DNA of 30,284 bases. Source: a virus. Below the pieces are notes generated by a model. That model was not told the DNA's origin. It was given only the letters and a program-made list of their open reading frames with translations, and made no database searches. This document shows, piece after piece, positions 13,871-21,879 of this stretch. Position numbers and translations under genes: made by a program. The first letter of the stretch is position 1. Each line of letters opens with the position of its first letter. The stretch covers positions 1-30,284 of IMG/VR virus record IMGVR_UViG_3300010368_000062, one strand, 5' to 3'.

Positions 13871-16057
13871 CTATGCCTTCTTCCACACCTTTGCGTCGTT
13901 GTCCCACCGGGCGAGGGTTTGGCCCGCCGCGTTCGTAATCACATCATCCCCAACCATCGCGTTGACCCAACCGTTCTTGTTGACGATGTCAGTGGCTCCG
14001 ATGGCCTTGTCTCCGGTCACAGATTCACCATAGACAGCGACATCGGCGTCCCCCGTTTCGCCGTTTTCACCGCCCCCCTCCCTGCGCGTGGTGCCGCTCC
14101 TCACGGGAAGGCCGAGAAGACGGGCCAGTTCTGCCTCCGCATCGATGCCCGTGGTTATATTGCTATACCCGGCCTCACGGGCGGCAAGGATGCGGGCGAT
14201 GCGATCGCCTTCCGCCTGCTGCTGCTGCTGCTCCTCCAGCAAGTCAATCTGCCGTTCGCTGAGTCCGAGTTGCGCGAGGAACTGACGGTCGCTCTGCTGC
14301 AACTCCTGCTGGAACATGGAGCCGCGCTGATTGCGGTCGCGGTCGGCGTTCTCGTCCTGAATGTTCAGAGAGCGGTTGCGGAATCCGAGATCCTGAAGGA
14401 ACTGGCTGTTCTGTAGATCCACCTGATCGCGGGCCAACGTGTCCTGCCCGTTATAGCGGCCCAACAGATTGCCCTCGGCAAGCGCGTTGCTAGCGTCGAA
14501 CTGACGCGACATTTCGTCCAGTTTCCGTTCGTCCAGCCCCAGCCCCGCAAGGAATTGGCGGTCCTGTTGCGACAACTGCCGGTCGAACTGTGAGCCCTGC
14601 TGATCCAGCCTGCGCTCGTCGAGTCCAAGGCTTGCGAGAAACTGTCGGTCCTGCTGCCCCAACTGCTGTGCGCCGAGAGTCTGTCGCCCGTCCTCCGTTA
14701 CGCCGAGTAACGACGCCAGTTGCATGTCCATGCCACGGTCTGCCCGCTCGTTGCCGAGGTTCGCCTGTCGCACCGACTCCTGAAAGACCTGATCTCCCGT
14801 AGGACCAGTAAGGGGCATCCGGCGGGCGAGTGCCTGGTTGGCGATGTCCTGCTCCATCCGCAGACGATCCATGTTGTAGCCCGCCTCAAACTCACGATTC
14901 CGGGTCTGCTGATTCCCTTGGAACTGTGAGAGAGACTGCGCCTGCGGCAGGATGGAGTTGAGCAGATTGCGCTGGCCCTCGGCTTGTAGCGCCCCGCGCC
15001 CGCGAAGGACATCTGCGTCGAATCCGCCCAGCACATCCGCCGTGAATCCGGCGCTAACCCCGTCTCCCAACACTCCATATCGCTGTAGATCTTCGATCTG
15101 CTGACGGCGGGCGTCCCCCGCGCTGGCGTCGAAGTCCGCGATATTGGCGCGAGTCATCGGGTCGTCGCCCGTGAACCCTGCTCCCATCTGTTGCATGAGG
15201 AAGGATTCAAGCGCCCCTTCCAGCGCCCCTTTCTGGAACTCGGGCAGCTGTAGGTTTTCCGTCGCCTGACGGCCCATCTCTTCCGATTCGCCAAGGATCG
15301 TGCGGAGCAGTTCTCTGGACCGTTCGCGCACTTCCTGATCGTCGAAGCCGAACTCAGACGCCGCTACCGACTTCTCGATGGTTTCCTCTCCAAGGCCCGC
15401 CACTCCTTCCGCTGTCGCTACAGGCTTGCCCACCGCAGGCGACGTAAGTCCCAGGTAAGACCGGATCTGCTGCTGGTCCGCAGGCGACAGCGTTGCGAAG
15501 TGCGGGTCGTTCAAGACCCCCATGTCGGACGTTTTGGCTTGGTTGATAAGCCTGTCACGAATGGAGATTTGCTCGGGCGTCAAAACAGGCTCAGGGGCCG
15601 GGGCCGGGGCCGGAGCCGGGGCCGGGGCCGGGGCCGGGGCCGGGGCCGGGGCAGGGGCCGGGGCCGGGGCCGGGGCGGGCTCAGGAACCGGAGGCGGGGG
15701 AGGAGGCGGTGTATCTCCTCCTGTCGCCGTCTTGCTCACCTGGTCGGTGAACTTGAAGAAGTCGTCCAGAGGCATCTGGCCCGAATTGACCTGATCCGTC
15801 GCCTTGAAAAAGTCGTTGAGCGACATCTCGCCTTCGTTGGCGATAGAGCCCTTCGACATGGCGATGTTCGTCGATGCCGTGTATGGATTCGCCTGCGAGT
15901 TGAAGGTCGAAGTCTTCGACATCCCCGCGTAAGGGTTGGCTTGGGAGTCGAATGAAGGCTTCGGCGCGACGTATCCCGCAGAATAGCCGCCCTGCGTAAT
16001 GGTCGGCTGGACTTTCTTCTTTTTTGAGGGGATATACCCCGCCGAGTAGGTAGGCAT
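13871..16057 (-). CDS. Large repeat-rich internal virion protein, 728 aa
   Basis: The start ATG 16057 overlaps the adaptor stop as TAATG. The N-terminus has three pairs of duplicated short peptides: YSAGY (4-8, 25-29), SQANPY (38-43, 54-59) and M-L-DFFK-TDQV (78-90, 95-107). A linker of seven prolines and a long Pro-Ala run follows (117-159). A helical Gln-rich region then carries four copies of a DRQFLA-LGL-ER--D motif (472-487, 501-516, a degenerate 552-567, 592-607) and QQQQQ. The C-terminus is a small beta domain (VYGESVTGD, TLARWDNDAKVWKK). It is the first and largest of three ejection-type genes. The design suggests N-terminal docking peptides, a stiff linker and a repetitive helical rod. 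Function is inferred from position. Confidence 0.62.
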   Translation of the reverse strand: MPTYSAGYIPSKKKKVQPTITQGGYSAGYVAPKPSFDSQANPYAGMSKTSTFNSQANPYTASTNIAMSKGSIANEGEMSLNDFFKATDQVNSGQMPLDDFFKFTDQVSKTATGGDTPPPPPPPVPEPAPAPAPAPAPAPAPAPAPAPAPAPAPAPEPVLTPEQISIRDRLINQAKTSDMGVLNDPHFATLSPADQQQIRSYLGLTSPAVGKPVATAEGVAGLGEETIEKSVAASEFGFDDQEVRERSRELLRTILGESEEMGRQATENLQLPEFQKGALEGALESFLMQQMGAGFTGDDPMTRANIADFDASAGDARRQQIEDLQRYGVLGDGVSAGFTADVLGGFDADVLRGRGALQAEGQRNLLNSILPQAQSLSQFQGNQQTRNREFEAGYNMDRLRMEQDIANQALARRMPLTGPTGDQVFQESVRQANLGNERADRGMDMQLASLLGVTEDGRQTLGAQQLGQQDRQFLASLGLDERRLDQQGSQFDRQLSQQDRQFLAGLGLDERKLDEMSRQFDASNALAEGNLLGRYNGQDTLARDQVDLQNSQFLQDLGFRNRSLNIQDENADRDRNQRGSMFQQELQQSDRQFLAQLGLSERQIDLLEEQQQQQAEGDRIARILAAREAGYSNITTGIDAEAELARLLGLPVRSGTTRREGGGENGETGDADVAVYGESVTGDKAIGATDIVNKNGWVNAMVGDDVITNAAGQTLARWDNDAKVWKKA
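14237..14644 (-). repeat. Four degenerate 16-residue repeats within the ejection-type gene
   Basis: The encoded motif DRQFLA-LGL-ER--D occurs at residues 472, 501 and 592, with a weaker copy at 552 (NSQFLQDLGFRNRSLN). Spacing is 29, 51 and 40 residues. The DNA copies have diverged, so the duplication is old and kept at protein level. This suggests a repeated helical binding surface. Confidence 0.65.
15581..15709 (-). repeat. GGGGCC-type hexanucleotide tract encoding a Pro-Ala linker
   Basis: The plus strand reads near-perfect GGGGCC hexamers through about 15594-15677, with GGCGGG and GGAGGC units to either side. The minus strand encodes PPPPPPP followed by about sixteen Pro-Ala dipeptides. 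Pro-Ala runs make stiff, extended linkers. Every hexamer is two codons, so slippage changes linker length without a frameshift. A few interruptions (GGAGCC, GGCAGG) would slow slippage. Confidence 0.9.
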
Positions 16058-16764
16058 TAGGACGGTACCGCCAGTGTCGAGTCAACATTGATGAGGGTCG
16101 GGTTGTCCTCCAGCACGCCCACGGGACGATTCTTCTTGTTCCCCTGCATGGCGAGGTTCTGCTCCTTCGCGGCACGCAGCGCCCGCTGGAAGTTTGACGA
16201 CTCCACCCCGGACGACCCGTCGTCGCCCTCGTCCTCCATGTAGAGCGAGGTCGCGCCATACAGAAGCACGCTCTCCATGACCCTCGGGATGCCCAAGGCG
16301 CTCAGGGATGTCGCGTCGTTGGAACTGGTCCACTCTGCAATCTCTGCCCGATACCGGACGCGGATCGTATTGGCCGCGTCCGGCAACGGAAACAGGTCAA
16401 TCTCAGGGTAGCCCGTGCTGGTATTCACGCCGGATACATACACCGCCCTCGGATTACCCGTCTCGCTTCGGTCCGGGTCGAAACTGTCGTAGGAATCAGG
16501 ACCGATGATGTCGAGCGTCCGGTTGTTCGTCTCGTCCACGAAAGACCACCAGTTCGTCACGTTGCCCGAAACAGGCGAATACGTGCGCGTGCTGGCCACC
16601 GTCGCAAACGTTGTAGTACGGTCCAGCCACCACCACGGAACCATCGGCATGACCTCTGCCAGGATCTGGTTGATATACTCCCGCGCAATGCCCTGATACT
16701 CCGTGTCCGAAGTGCTAAGGCCCGTGCGCCGGAGAACCCGTGTGATAAGCTGGGTCAGTGTCAC
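16057..16764 (-). CDS. Head-to-tail adaptor protein
   Basis: GTG 16764 overlaps the upstream TGA as GTGA. The 235-aa product begins MTLTQLITRVLRRTGLSTSD, followed by a helix (YQGIAREYINQILAEVMPMV) and an aromatic beta segment (PWWWLDRTTTFATV, TRTYSPVSGNVTNWWSF). The end is helical (NFQRALRAAKEQN). An N-terminal helix with a WWW/TTTF-type beta region is the pattern of podovirus adaptors (the P22 gp4 / T7 gp11 functional class) that dock under the portal. Order portal, capsid, adaptor, ejection proteins agrees. Exact family membership was not tested. Confidence 0.72.
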   Translation of the reverse strand: MTLTQLITRVLRRTGLSTSDTEYQGIAREYINQILAEVMPMVPWWWLDRTTTFATVASTRTYSPVSGNVTNWWSFVDETNNRTLDIIGPDSYDSFDPDRSETGNPRAVYVSGVNTSTGYPEIDLFPLPDAANTIRVRYRAEIAEWTSSNDATSLSALGIPRVMESVLLYGATSLYMEDEGDDGSSGVESSNFQRALRAAKEQNLAMQGNKKNRPVGVLEDNPTLINVDSTLAVPS

Positions 16765-17396
16765 TGAGGAATCCCCACGGATTCAAGGTCAGGCTGGTCA
16801 TACACCGCGCCCTCGGGGATGCCCTTTCCAGCGGCGATGTCAGACATGACATTGCCGTCCAAGCGGTCCCCGCGCAGGCGCACGAACATCCATAGTTTGT
16901 ACTCCTCGGTCTTCATCGGCTTGCCGTTCTCGTCCTTCTTCGCTCCGTGAGCAATCAGTTTCTGGACGAACTTGTGGCTGCCGTCGTCCTCGACGATGGG
17001 CTGACCGTGGTCGTCATACTTGTAGACCCGCTGATACACAGGCTCGGCGTGGTCCGTCGTCCCGCCGTCCGTCGCCACATAGCGAGGGATCGTGCTGGGA
17101 GGCAGCGGCTCAAAGCCTGCCGGATGCTGGACTTCCAGCCCACCGTGGACCTTCAGCGCCTCTTCTGCCTTATAGTTCCTCTTCCATGTCCCGTCCGGGG
17201 TCGCACGCTTCGGCAGCGTGCCCAGACGGGCTTCCAGTTCGCTGATCCGGTTGAGCAGTTCCGCGTTCACGTCCTGCGATGCACTCGCCACAGCAGGCTC
17301 GTTGGGCACTTCCGGCTCGTCCTCGGGAATGTCCCGCAGAGTGCCATCAGCAGCGTAGTCTTCCTTCTTGGGCCGTCCTGGACCTCTCTTGGCCAT
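16761..17396 (-). CDS. Hypothetical protein with AT-hook-like N-terminus, 211 aa
   Basis: ATG 17396 follows a good RBS (GGAAGAGG). The first dozen residues (MAKRGPGRPKKEDY) contain GRPKK, close to the AT-hook core that binds the minor groove. Residues about 45-60 form a short coiled coil (AELLNRISELEARLG). The remainder is a mixed domain (VYQRVYKYDDHGQPIVEDDG; EEYKLWMFVRLRG). It is coupled to the adaptor gene (GTGA), so a capsid-internal or head-completion role is possible. The AT-hook call is motif-based and could simply be a basic tail. Confidence 0.6.
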   Translation of the reverse strand: MAKRGPGRPKKEDYAADGTLRDIPEDEPEVPNEPAVASASQDVNAELLNRISELEARLGTLPKRATPDGTWKRNYKAEEALKVHGGLEVQHPAGFEPLPPSTIPRYVATDGGTTDHAEPVYQRVYKYDDHGQPIVEDDGSHKFVQKLIAHGAKKDENGKPMKTEEYKLWMFVRLRGDRLDGNVMSDIAAGKGIPEGAVYDQPDLESVGIPQ

Positions 17397-17409
17397 GATT
17401 CCTCTTCCT

Positions 17410-18327
17410 TTAGGGATTGACGACTTCCAGCACGTCGTCGGTGATCTTGAACTCGTCCTTGCGCGAATACGACAAATACTTGTTCGCCATTGCAGCAGCG
17501 TTGTGGTGCCGCTCGGCCCACTTCCGCCCCCAAGGCTGGGGCTGATACGTCAGCAGAGCATCGACAATGTCGTCCTCTGTCCACGGAAGGTTGCGGGCTC
17601 TGCCCGAGCAGTTGTACTGCACGAACTCTCGGACGTTGTCCTCCGTAAGCCATCCGTCCGCTCTCGGAGATTCGCCTCTTGCGTCGAATACCAGAACCGC
17701 TTTCCCACAGGCCAGAGCCTCGTAGGCTCCCCTGCCGTAGGTGACAACGATGTCCGCATCGCGCATCTGCGGCGACACGTCATAGGTGGGATTGTCGTTC
17801 CAATGGACCGAATTGAACTCATACCCAGCCCTCTCACATGCCCGCTTCACCATGTCCCGCCCCATCACGTTCTTGCACAAGGACAGAACCACAGGCTTTG
17901 AATTGCTCGTCTTCTTTGGTGTGAACCGGCGAAGATCTACACCGTTGCGAACCAGATCGGCCTGAATCCCTCGCATGGCGAGAGTGGCAACGACCTCCTC
18001 CGACACGCCGACATACACGTCCCCGCCAGGCATCGCCTGCTCCATGTGGTGTGTCGGGCCGTGCTGTGTAAACACCTTGCGGCAATCCAACTTCCCAAGA
18101 AGACCCTGACAGGTCCGATGGTTGATGAAAGCCACGTCATACGCCCCGGTCGGTTCCGAGATCACCGGGACATCCAAGGCTTCGATCTGCTCAGAAAACG
18201 GGCCGTGAAGGAACGTATAGACCGTCACGTCCCGTCCTTGGTCCTTCAACGCCTTCGCCATCTCGTAGGTCCACGTCTCCGTGCCACCGATGCGAACCAA
18301 GGCGTGATTTGCCAGAAGGACTCTCAC
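17410..18327 (-). CDS. GT-B fold glycosyltransferase (GT4-like)
   Basis: The 305-aa protein starts at GTG 18327, overlapping the previous gene's TGA as GTGA. It has a GT-B N-terminal Rossmann-like beginning (MRVLLANHALVRIGGTETWT; the GG-E loop is typical) and a C-terminal donor-binding signature GRGAYEALACGKAVLVFDAR, matching the E-A-x-A-x-G-x-P-V pattern of GT4 enzymes. Such enzymes transfer a sugar from a nucleotide donor; donor and acceptor cannot be read here. With the second glycosyltransferase upstream, it lies between capsid and adaptor genes. Acceptors could be virion proteins, as reported for some actinobacteriophages, or host surface glycans. Confidence 0.8.
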   Translation of the reverse strand: MRVLLANHALVRIGGTETWTYEMAKALKDQGRDVTVYTFLHGPFSEQIEALDVPVISEPTGAYDVAFINHRTCQGLLGKLDCRKVFTQHGPTHHMEQAMPGGDVYVGVSEEVVATLAMRGIQADLVRNGVDLRRFTPKKTSNSKPVVLSLCKNVMGRDMVKRACERAGYEFNSVHWNDNPTYDVSPQMRDADIVVTYGRGAYEALACGKAVLVFDARGESPRADGWLTEDNVREFVQYNCSGRARNLPWTEDDIVDALLTYQPQPWGRKWAERHHNAAAMANKYLSYSRKDEFKITDDVLEVVNP

Positions 18328-19067
18328 GCAGCTCTCCGCTTGTGGAACTCGTCCAACATCTTCTGCACGTCCTCGTCCGAAGGCATCTCCACCTCGTCGG
18401 GCTTAAGGAACCGCCGCTGACGCTTGCGCTGCTCAATCTTCGCGTAGGCTTCCCGCAGAATGTCCAAATCCTCCGGGTCGTGATCGCCGTGCGCGATCTT
18501 GTATCCGAAGTGGACGTGCCGCTTGATGCCCAAATCCTCACAGTACTGGTTGAAATACGAGTCCGTGGGAACCGGACCTGACTGATTGAACGGGAACTTG
18601 CCCGCCGCGTAGAGCCGGTCGAACACCGAAGTCTTTACCAGCGTAAATGCCCACGTCAGAATGTCCGTCTCCTGCACTTCAGGACCGTCCCCGCGCTCAT
18701 GGGGAATGAGGTTCCTGTGGCGATCCAAGGCGCTCAGAGACGGATCTTGCTTCTTCATCGCCAACGACCGGAAGGGAGGCGACTTCCGATAGGTCTGGAA
18801 GCCAACCACGTCGAGGTCCAGGTCGAGCAGTTCGTCCAGACCGTCAACAGGAAATCCCCAATGGTCGTCCTCTACGAATAGGATGTGTGACGCTTTGAGT
18901 CCCTGCGCGGCAAGGACCGCCTCGGCCTGGACCTCATACAGCGGTCGATAGATCCTGTGGTGTAGACGTAGATCGTGCTTCGCCTTGTTCGCCGCGTAGA
19001 ACTCCATGATGTGCGGCGGGAACTTGGTGTGAAGCCGAACCTGCGGGATGCAAAGGACGATTGACAT
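18324..19067 (-). CDS. Putative GT-A fold glycosyltransferase
   Basis: The 247-aa product opens with a beta strand (MSIVLCIPQVRLHTKF) and has ASHILFVEDDHWGFP, a GT-A-like strand ending in the acidic DD metal-binding motif (about residues 60-75). A second half follows with DILTWAFTLVKTSVFDRL and PTDSYFNQYCEDLGI, consistent with the acceptor side, and a basic C-terminal helix. The ATG at 19067 has no clear Shine-Dalgarno sequence, and a terminator stem lies about 16 bases upstream, so expression is probably lower than that of the capsid genes. It forms a coupled pair with the GT-B gene. Confidence 0.7.
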   Translation of the reverse strand: MSIVLCIPQVRLHTKFPPHIMEFYAANKAKHDLRLHHRIYRPLYEVQAEAVLAAQGLKASHILFVEDDHWGFPVDGLDELLDLDLDVVGFQTYRKSPPFRSLAMKKQDPSLSALDRHRNLIPHERGDGPEVQETDILTWAFTLVKTSVFDRLYAAGKFPFNQSGPVPTDSYFNQYCEDLGIKRHVHFGYKIAHGDHDPEDLDILREAYAKIEQRKRQRRFLKPDEVEMPSDEDVQKMLDEFHKRRAA

Positions 19068-19076
19068 ATATCAGTC

Positions 19077-19108
19077 AGGAAAGGAGCCGAGCCCGAAGGC
19101 CCGGCTCC
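19077..19108 (-). terminator. Terminator between capsid and glycosyltransferase genes
   Basis: Minus-strand RNA folds GGAGCCG-(mismatch)-GCC around a TTCG tetraloop, pairing with GGC-CGGCTCC (19083-19108), followed by TTTCCT. The stem is strong and the loop a stable tetraloop; the U-run is short, so termination may be partial, which would step expression down after the capsid-associated gene. Confidence 0.7.
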
Positions 19109-19119
19109 CGATCCCATCG

Positions 19120-19938
19120 TTACGGGGCGATCTGCAAGTAGGTGGCCACATACTCCGTATCAACCGCTGCCGTCATAAAGAACCCGACAATCGGCTGATT
19201 GGTGTAGAGGTGGTCATCCTCAGAGTTGGTGGCACCACCACCGAAGGGCTGGACCGCACCGTTCACACCATCCGAGCCCTGCGCGATAGCACCGGCCTGA
19301 ATCGTGCCAGCGTTCTCGTCCGCGAGGGCCGTCGCCGGGCCCCACGTCTGCACCCAGCCATACGACGTAGCACCGATGTCAACCAGCGGCACGCCAACGA
19401 CCACGTCATCCGTGCCGTTGTTGTAGATCGCCAGGTTGTTGAACATCGAACCGGAAATGGACACCGAATCCTCGGAGTCCAGCGCCGTCTGCGTGGGATC
19501 GTAGAGATCCAGCCGCATGACGTTGGTGGCCGTGTCCGATCCAACACCGTTGCCACGGAGGCGGTAGGTGTAGCCCTCGCCGCCCTCGTCGGTGATGTGC
19601 AGATACCCACCAGCAAACACATCCGCCGCGTCAGCGGAGGTGATGTCGGAGGTCTTCACATACAGCGTGGTCGCGCCGGACGTGTAGTCCGTGGCCGTGC
19701 CCGCGCTGTTGGTGAACGCAGCGTCAAACGAGGTCTGCACTGCGACCGACTGATCCAGTGCGGCAAGCTGGCCCGCGCCGACCGCCGTTACGCAGTAAGC
19801 GTACCGGAACACGCGGCCATCGGGCATCTCCCGCTTCGCTCCCAGCGGACCCTTTGCGGTCGTGGAAGTCTCATACAGGCCCTGTGCAACGCCGTCGCTC
19901 GGCGAGTTCACATGACCGTTGGAAACATGATCAACCAT
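19120..19938 (-). CDS. Putative capsid-associated (decoration or head fibre) protein
   Basis: The 272-aa beta-rich protein (MVDHVSNGHVNSPSDGVAQG; later YLHITDEGGEGYTYRL; SISGSMFNNLAIYNNGTDDVVV; ending VDTEYVATYLQIAP) lies 52 bases downstream of the major capsid gene and is followed by a terminator. High Thr, Gly, Asp and Ala content and a lack of helices fit a capsid surface protein. Its position immediately after the MCP is typical of decoration proteins. No family motif is recognised; it could also be a head-closure protein. Confidence 0.6.
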   Translation of the reverse strand: MVDHVSNGHVNSPSDGVAQGLYETSTTAKGPLGAKREMPDGRVFRYAYCVTAVGAGQLAALDQSVAVQTSFDAAFTNSAGTATDYTSGATTLYVKTSDITSADAADVFAGGYLHITDEGGEGYTYRLRGNGVGSDTATNVMRLDLYDPTQTALDSEDSVSISGSMFNNLAIYNNGTDDVVVGVPLVDIGATSYGWVQTWGPATALADENAGTIQAGAIAQGSDGVNGAVQPFGGGATNSEDDHLYTNQPIVGFFMTAAVDTEYVATYLQIAP

Positions 19939-19964
19939 CTTCTTCCCTTCTTTGCTTGGTCTAC

Positions 19965-19984
19965 GGGCTCATTGGCTTGAGCCC
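19965..19984 (-). promoter_or_regulatory. Intergenic stem-loop downstream of the capsid gene
   Basis: GGGCTC and GAGCCC pair around an 8-base loop in the gap between capsid and capsid-associated genes. There is no U-tract, so an RNA-stability or processing hairpin fits better than a terminator. Confidence 0.4.
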
Positions 19985-19990
19985 CGAAGA

Positions 19991-20971
19991 TTAGCTACCG
20001 GTGATTGCGGTGCCGACGCCGAGGCGACGACGGTTGTTGGTGGTCAACTGCACCGAGGCGACCACGTAGCACAGCTGAGCCAGCTGACCGTTGCTCTGAA
20101 GGCTCACGAACGGAGTCTTCTTGAACGACGCCTGGCGCAGCGTAGCCAACTTGATGTGGCGCTGGTCGATGAAGTAGGTGTGGAGAGCCGTGCAGTCGTT
20201 GTCGGGGATGATCTTCACGCCGTAGAAGTCCGGGGCGTGCTTCCCGCCAACACCGCTGGCGTTGCTCAGTTCGGTACGCGCGTAACCCTGAGACGCGAGA
20301 GCCGTCCGATACGCCTTGGCAATGCTCCACGTCGTGAAGCCGTGCGACGGACGAGCGCCCTGAATACGCATCGTATCCAGAATGCTGTCCCAACGGGTGA
20401 ACCCGTCAAAGACGTTGGTGGTGGTCTGCGTCAGGAACGTCGTCGCCGTCGTATCACGCTGGTTGTCCCACCAAGAGTTGGACGAAGCGTCGATACCACC
20501 GACCGTGTTGGCCGAGGTGGCGATGATGTCAGGGAACCCAAGCATGTTCTTGCCAGCCTGGGCCGTGTACATGTCCTCGTTGATCGCCTTGACCAGCGAG
20601 TCCATCGCGTTGTCGCCAAGCGACTTGAACAGGTCAAAGACCCGCTCCGGTCCCATGTTCTCCCAATTCTCGGTGTCCGAGAGGATCACCGGGACGGCGT
20701 AGTAACGCCGACGGAAGAACGCAGCCTCAAACGGATCAATCGGGTTCTTGTTCAGGCTGTCGTAGCGATCAAACGACTCTGCGGTGCCGCCGCTGGACTG
20801 AAGCGTGACCTGGATCTCACGCGACCCACGGTCCTCTTCCTTCAGGGCGGACTTGCGGAACTCACCAACCGTCGGGTAGTCCTCGAAAAAGTTATCGACG
20901 ACGCCCGGACGGACGGTCTTACGCACGGACGACCAAATGCTGTCCGCGACTTCGCTCTTTGTCTGTGCCAT
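19991..20971 (-). CDS. Major capsid protein (HK97-like fold expected)
   Basis: The 326-aa protein follows the scaffold gene and has capsid-type features: a helical N-terminus (MAQTKSEVADSIWSSVRKTV, then FFEDYPTVGEFRKSA), a spine-helix-like segment (PERVFDLFKSLGDNAMDSLV) with KAINEDMYTA following, a surface-loop and A-domain region (NSWWDNQRDTT, ARPSHGFTTWSIAKAYRTAL), and a C-terminal beta section (DFYGVKIIPDN, FVSLQSNGQLAQLCYVVASV). There is no cleavage motif obvious enough to call and no fused protease. Translation may be controlled by the hairpin at 20973-20999. The call rests on order, length and pattern. Confidence 0.85.
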   Translation of the reverse strand: MAQTKSEVADSIWSSVRKTVRPGVVDNFFEDYPTVGEFRKSALKEEDRGSREIQVTLQSSGGTAESFDRYDSLNKNPIDPFEAAFFRRRYYAVPVILSDTENWENMGPERVFDLFKSLGDNAMDSLVKAINEDMYTAQAGKNMLGFPDIIATSANTVGGIDASSNSWWDNQRDTTATTFLTQTTTNVFDGFTRWDSILDTMRIQGARPSHGFTTWSIAKAYRTALASQGYARTELSNASGVGGKHAPDFYGVKIIPDNDCTALHTYFIDQRHIKLATLRQASFKKTPFVSLQSNGQLAQLCYVVASVQLTTNNRRRLGVGTAITGS

Positions 20972-20972
20972 T

Positions 20973-20999
20973 GTCCTGTTAAGCTCCCGCCTACAGGAC
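20973..20999 (-). promoter_or_regulatory. Hairpin sequestering the capsid gene RBS
   Basis: The minus-strand RNA reads GTCCTGT, a 13-base loop, ACAGGAC, then A-ATG. The 3' arm ACAGGAC contains the only close Shine-Dalgarno (AGGA), directly before the capsid start. A seven-base-pair stem would therefore hide the ribosome binding site; the loop carries a second, more distant GGGAG. Confidence 0.5.
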
Positions 21000-21003
21000 T
21001 ACG

Positions 21004-21879
21004 TCACCCCAATACGGCAGAAATCTCCGCAAGGCTGTCTTCCAACGAATTGGTTTCCTTCCACGTCGAGGGATGGGAACCATTCGGCTTGACTTGAGCC
21101 TTGGCCTGTCGAGAAGCACTCCGAGACGTTTCGCGGGCCTTCTGAGCCTCCTGCGCGGGCTTGCCCGTCACCATGCCGACCAACTGCGCGACAGTAAACG
21201 GTTCGCCGGTCTGAGGATTGATCTGTCCCATATTGGCTTGGATGAAGGCGATGTTGTCCCTCACCGCGTCCTCGCCAAAGAGACGAACCGCCTCCTGACC
21301 CTGCGCCCTCATTTCCTTTGACTGCGCCTCCTGCTGGGCCCTCGTCAAGCCCTGCAATTGCTGCGTCGTCTGCTGGAACTGAGGCTCCAACTCCTCACGA
21401 AACTGCTGGAACTCACGAATCTGATTCGCCAGTTCCCCCTGCGCCTGACGGATCTGAAGCAGTGTTTGAACACCGGCCCGATCCTGCGGCGACAGAGACG
21501 GGTCGTTCATCAACTGATAAAGCCCGTCCATCTCCTGAGTGTGCTGCGCCTGCTGCGGCTGATTCTGAAGCTGCTCCCGATACTGCGACATCTCCTTCAG
21601 GAACTGCTCCCGCTCGGCCTGAAACGCCCTACGCTCCTCGGCAAGATCCTGCGTCTTGCGTGTATAGTCCTGCTGGCGCATGTATCCGCGATTTGTCTCA
21701 TCGCTGGATACGTCGGTTTCGGATGATTGTGCGTCCGCCTCCGTGTGCCCTTCAGGCGCTTTCGGGGCCGCGTCAGAGTTGTCCGGTCCTACTTCGTCCT
21801 CAATCACGCCAAAGGACGTTTCAACCGGGCTCTCCGTGGCTTGTCCTTCCTGCACCACAGGATCGGATTCGTCTGCCAC
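21004..21879 (-). CDS. Capsid scaffolding protein
   Basis: The start is GTG 21879, directly after the previous stop (TAA-GTG). The 291-aa product has an acidic N-terminus (about residues 1-65: many Asp, Glu and Ser), a long Gln-rich coiled coil (LAEERRAFQAEREQFLKEMS; later IREFQQFREELEPQFQQTT; about 80-205) and a basic C-terminus (SRSASRQAKAQVKPNGSHPS). A helical protein with a basic capsid-binding end directly before the MCP gene is the usual scaffold layout. No protease motif is seen, so it probably leaves the procapsid without cleavage. Confidence 0.82.
   Translation of the reverse strand: MADESDPVVQEGQATESPVETSFGVIEDEVGPDNSDAAPKAPEGHTEADAQSSETDVSSDETNRGYMRQQDYTRKTQDLAEERRAFQAEREQFLKEMSQYREQLQNQPQQAQHTQEMDGLYQLMNDPSLSPQDRAGVQTLLQIRQAQGELANQIREFQQFREELEPQFQQTTQQLQGLTRAQQEAQSKEMRAQGQEAVRLFGEDAVRDNIAFIQANMGQINPQTGEPFTVAQLVGMVTGKPAQEAQKARETSRSASRQAKAQVKPNGSHPSTWKETNSLEDSLAEISAVLG

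Noticed and set aside
13049-14416. 455-aa plus-strand frame
   Set aside because: Low-complexity Leu/Arg-rich product antisense to two ejection-type genes with strong overlaps and repeats; no recognisable motif.
15594-15677. GGGGCC tract as a CRISPR or minisatellite array
   Set aside because: Units are six bases without spacers and encode a continuous Pro-Ala linker in an intact gene.
19952-21097. 381-aa plus-strand frame over the capsid region
   Set aside because: Antisense to the major capsid and scaffold genes; composition dictated by the opposite codons.
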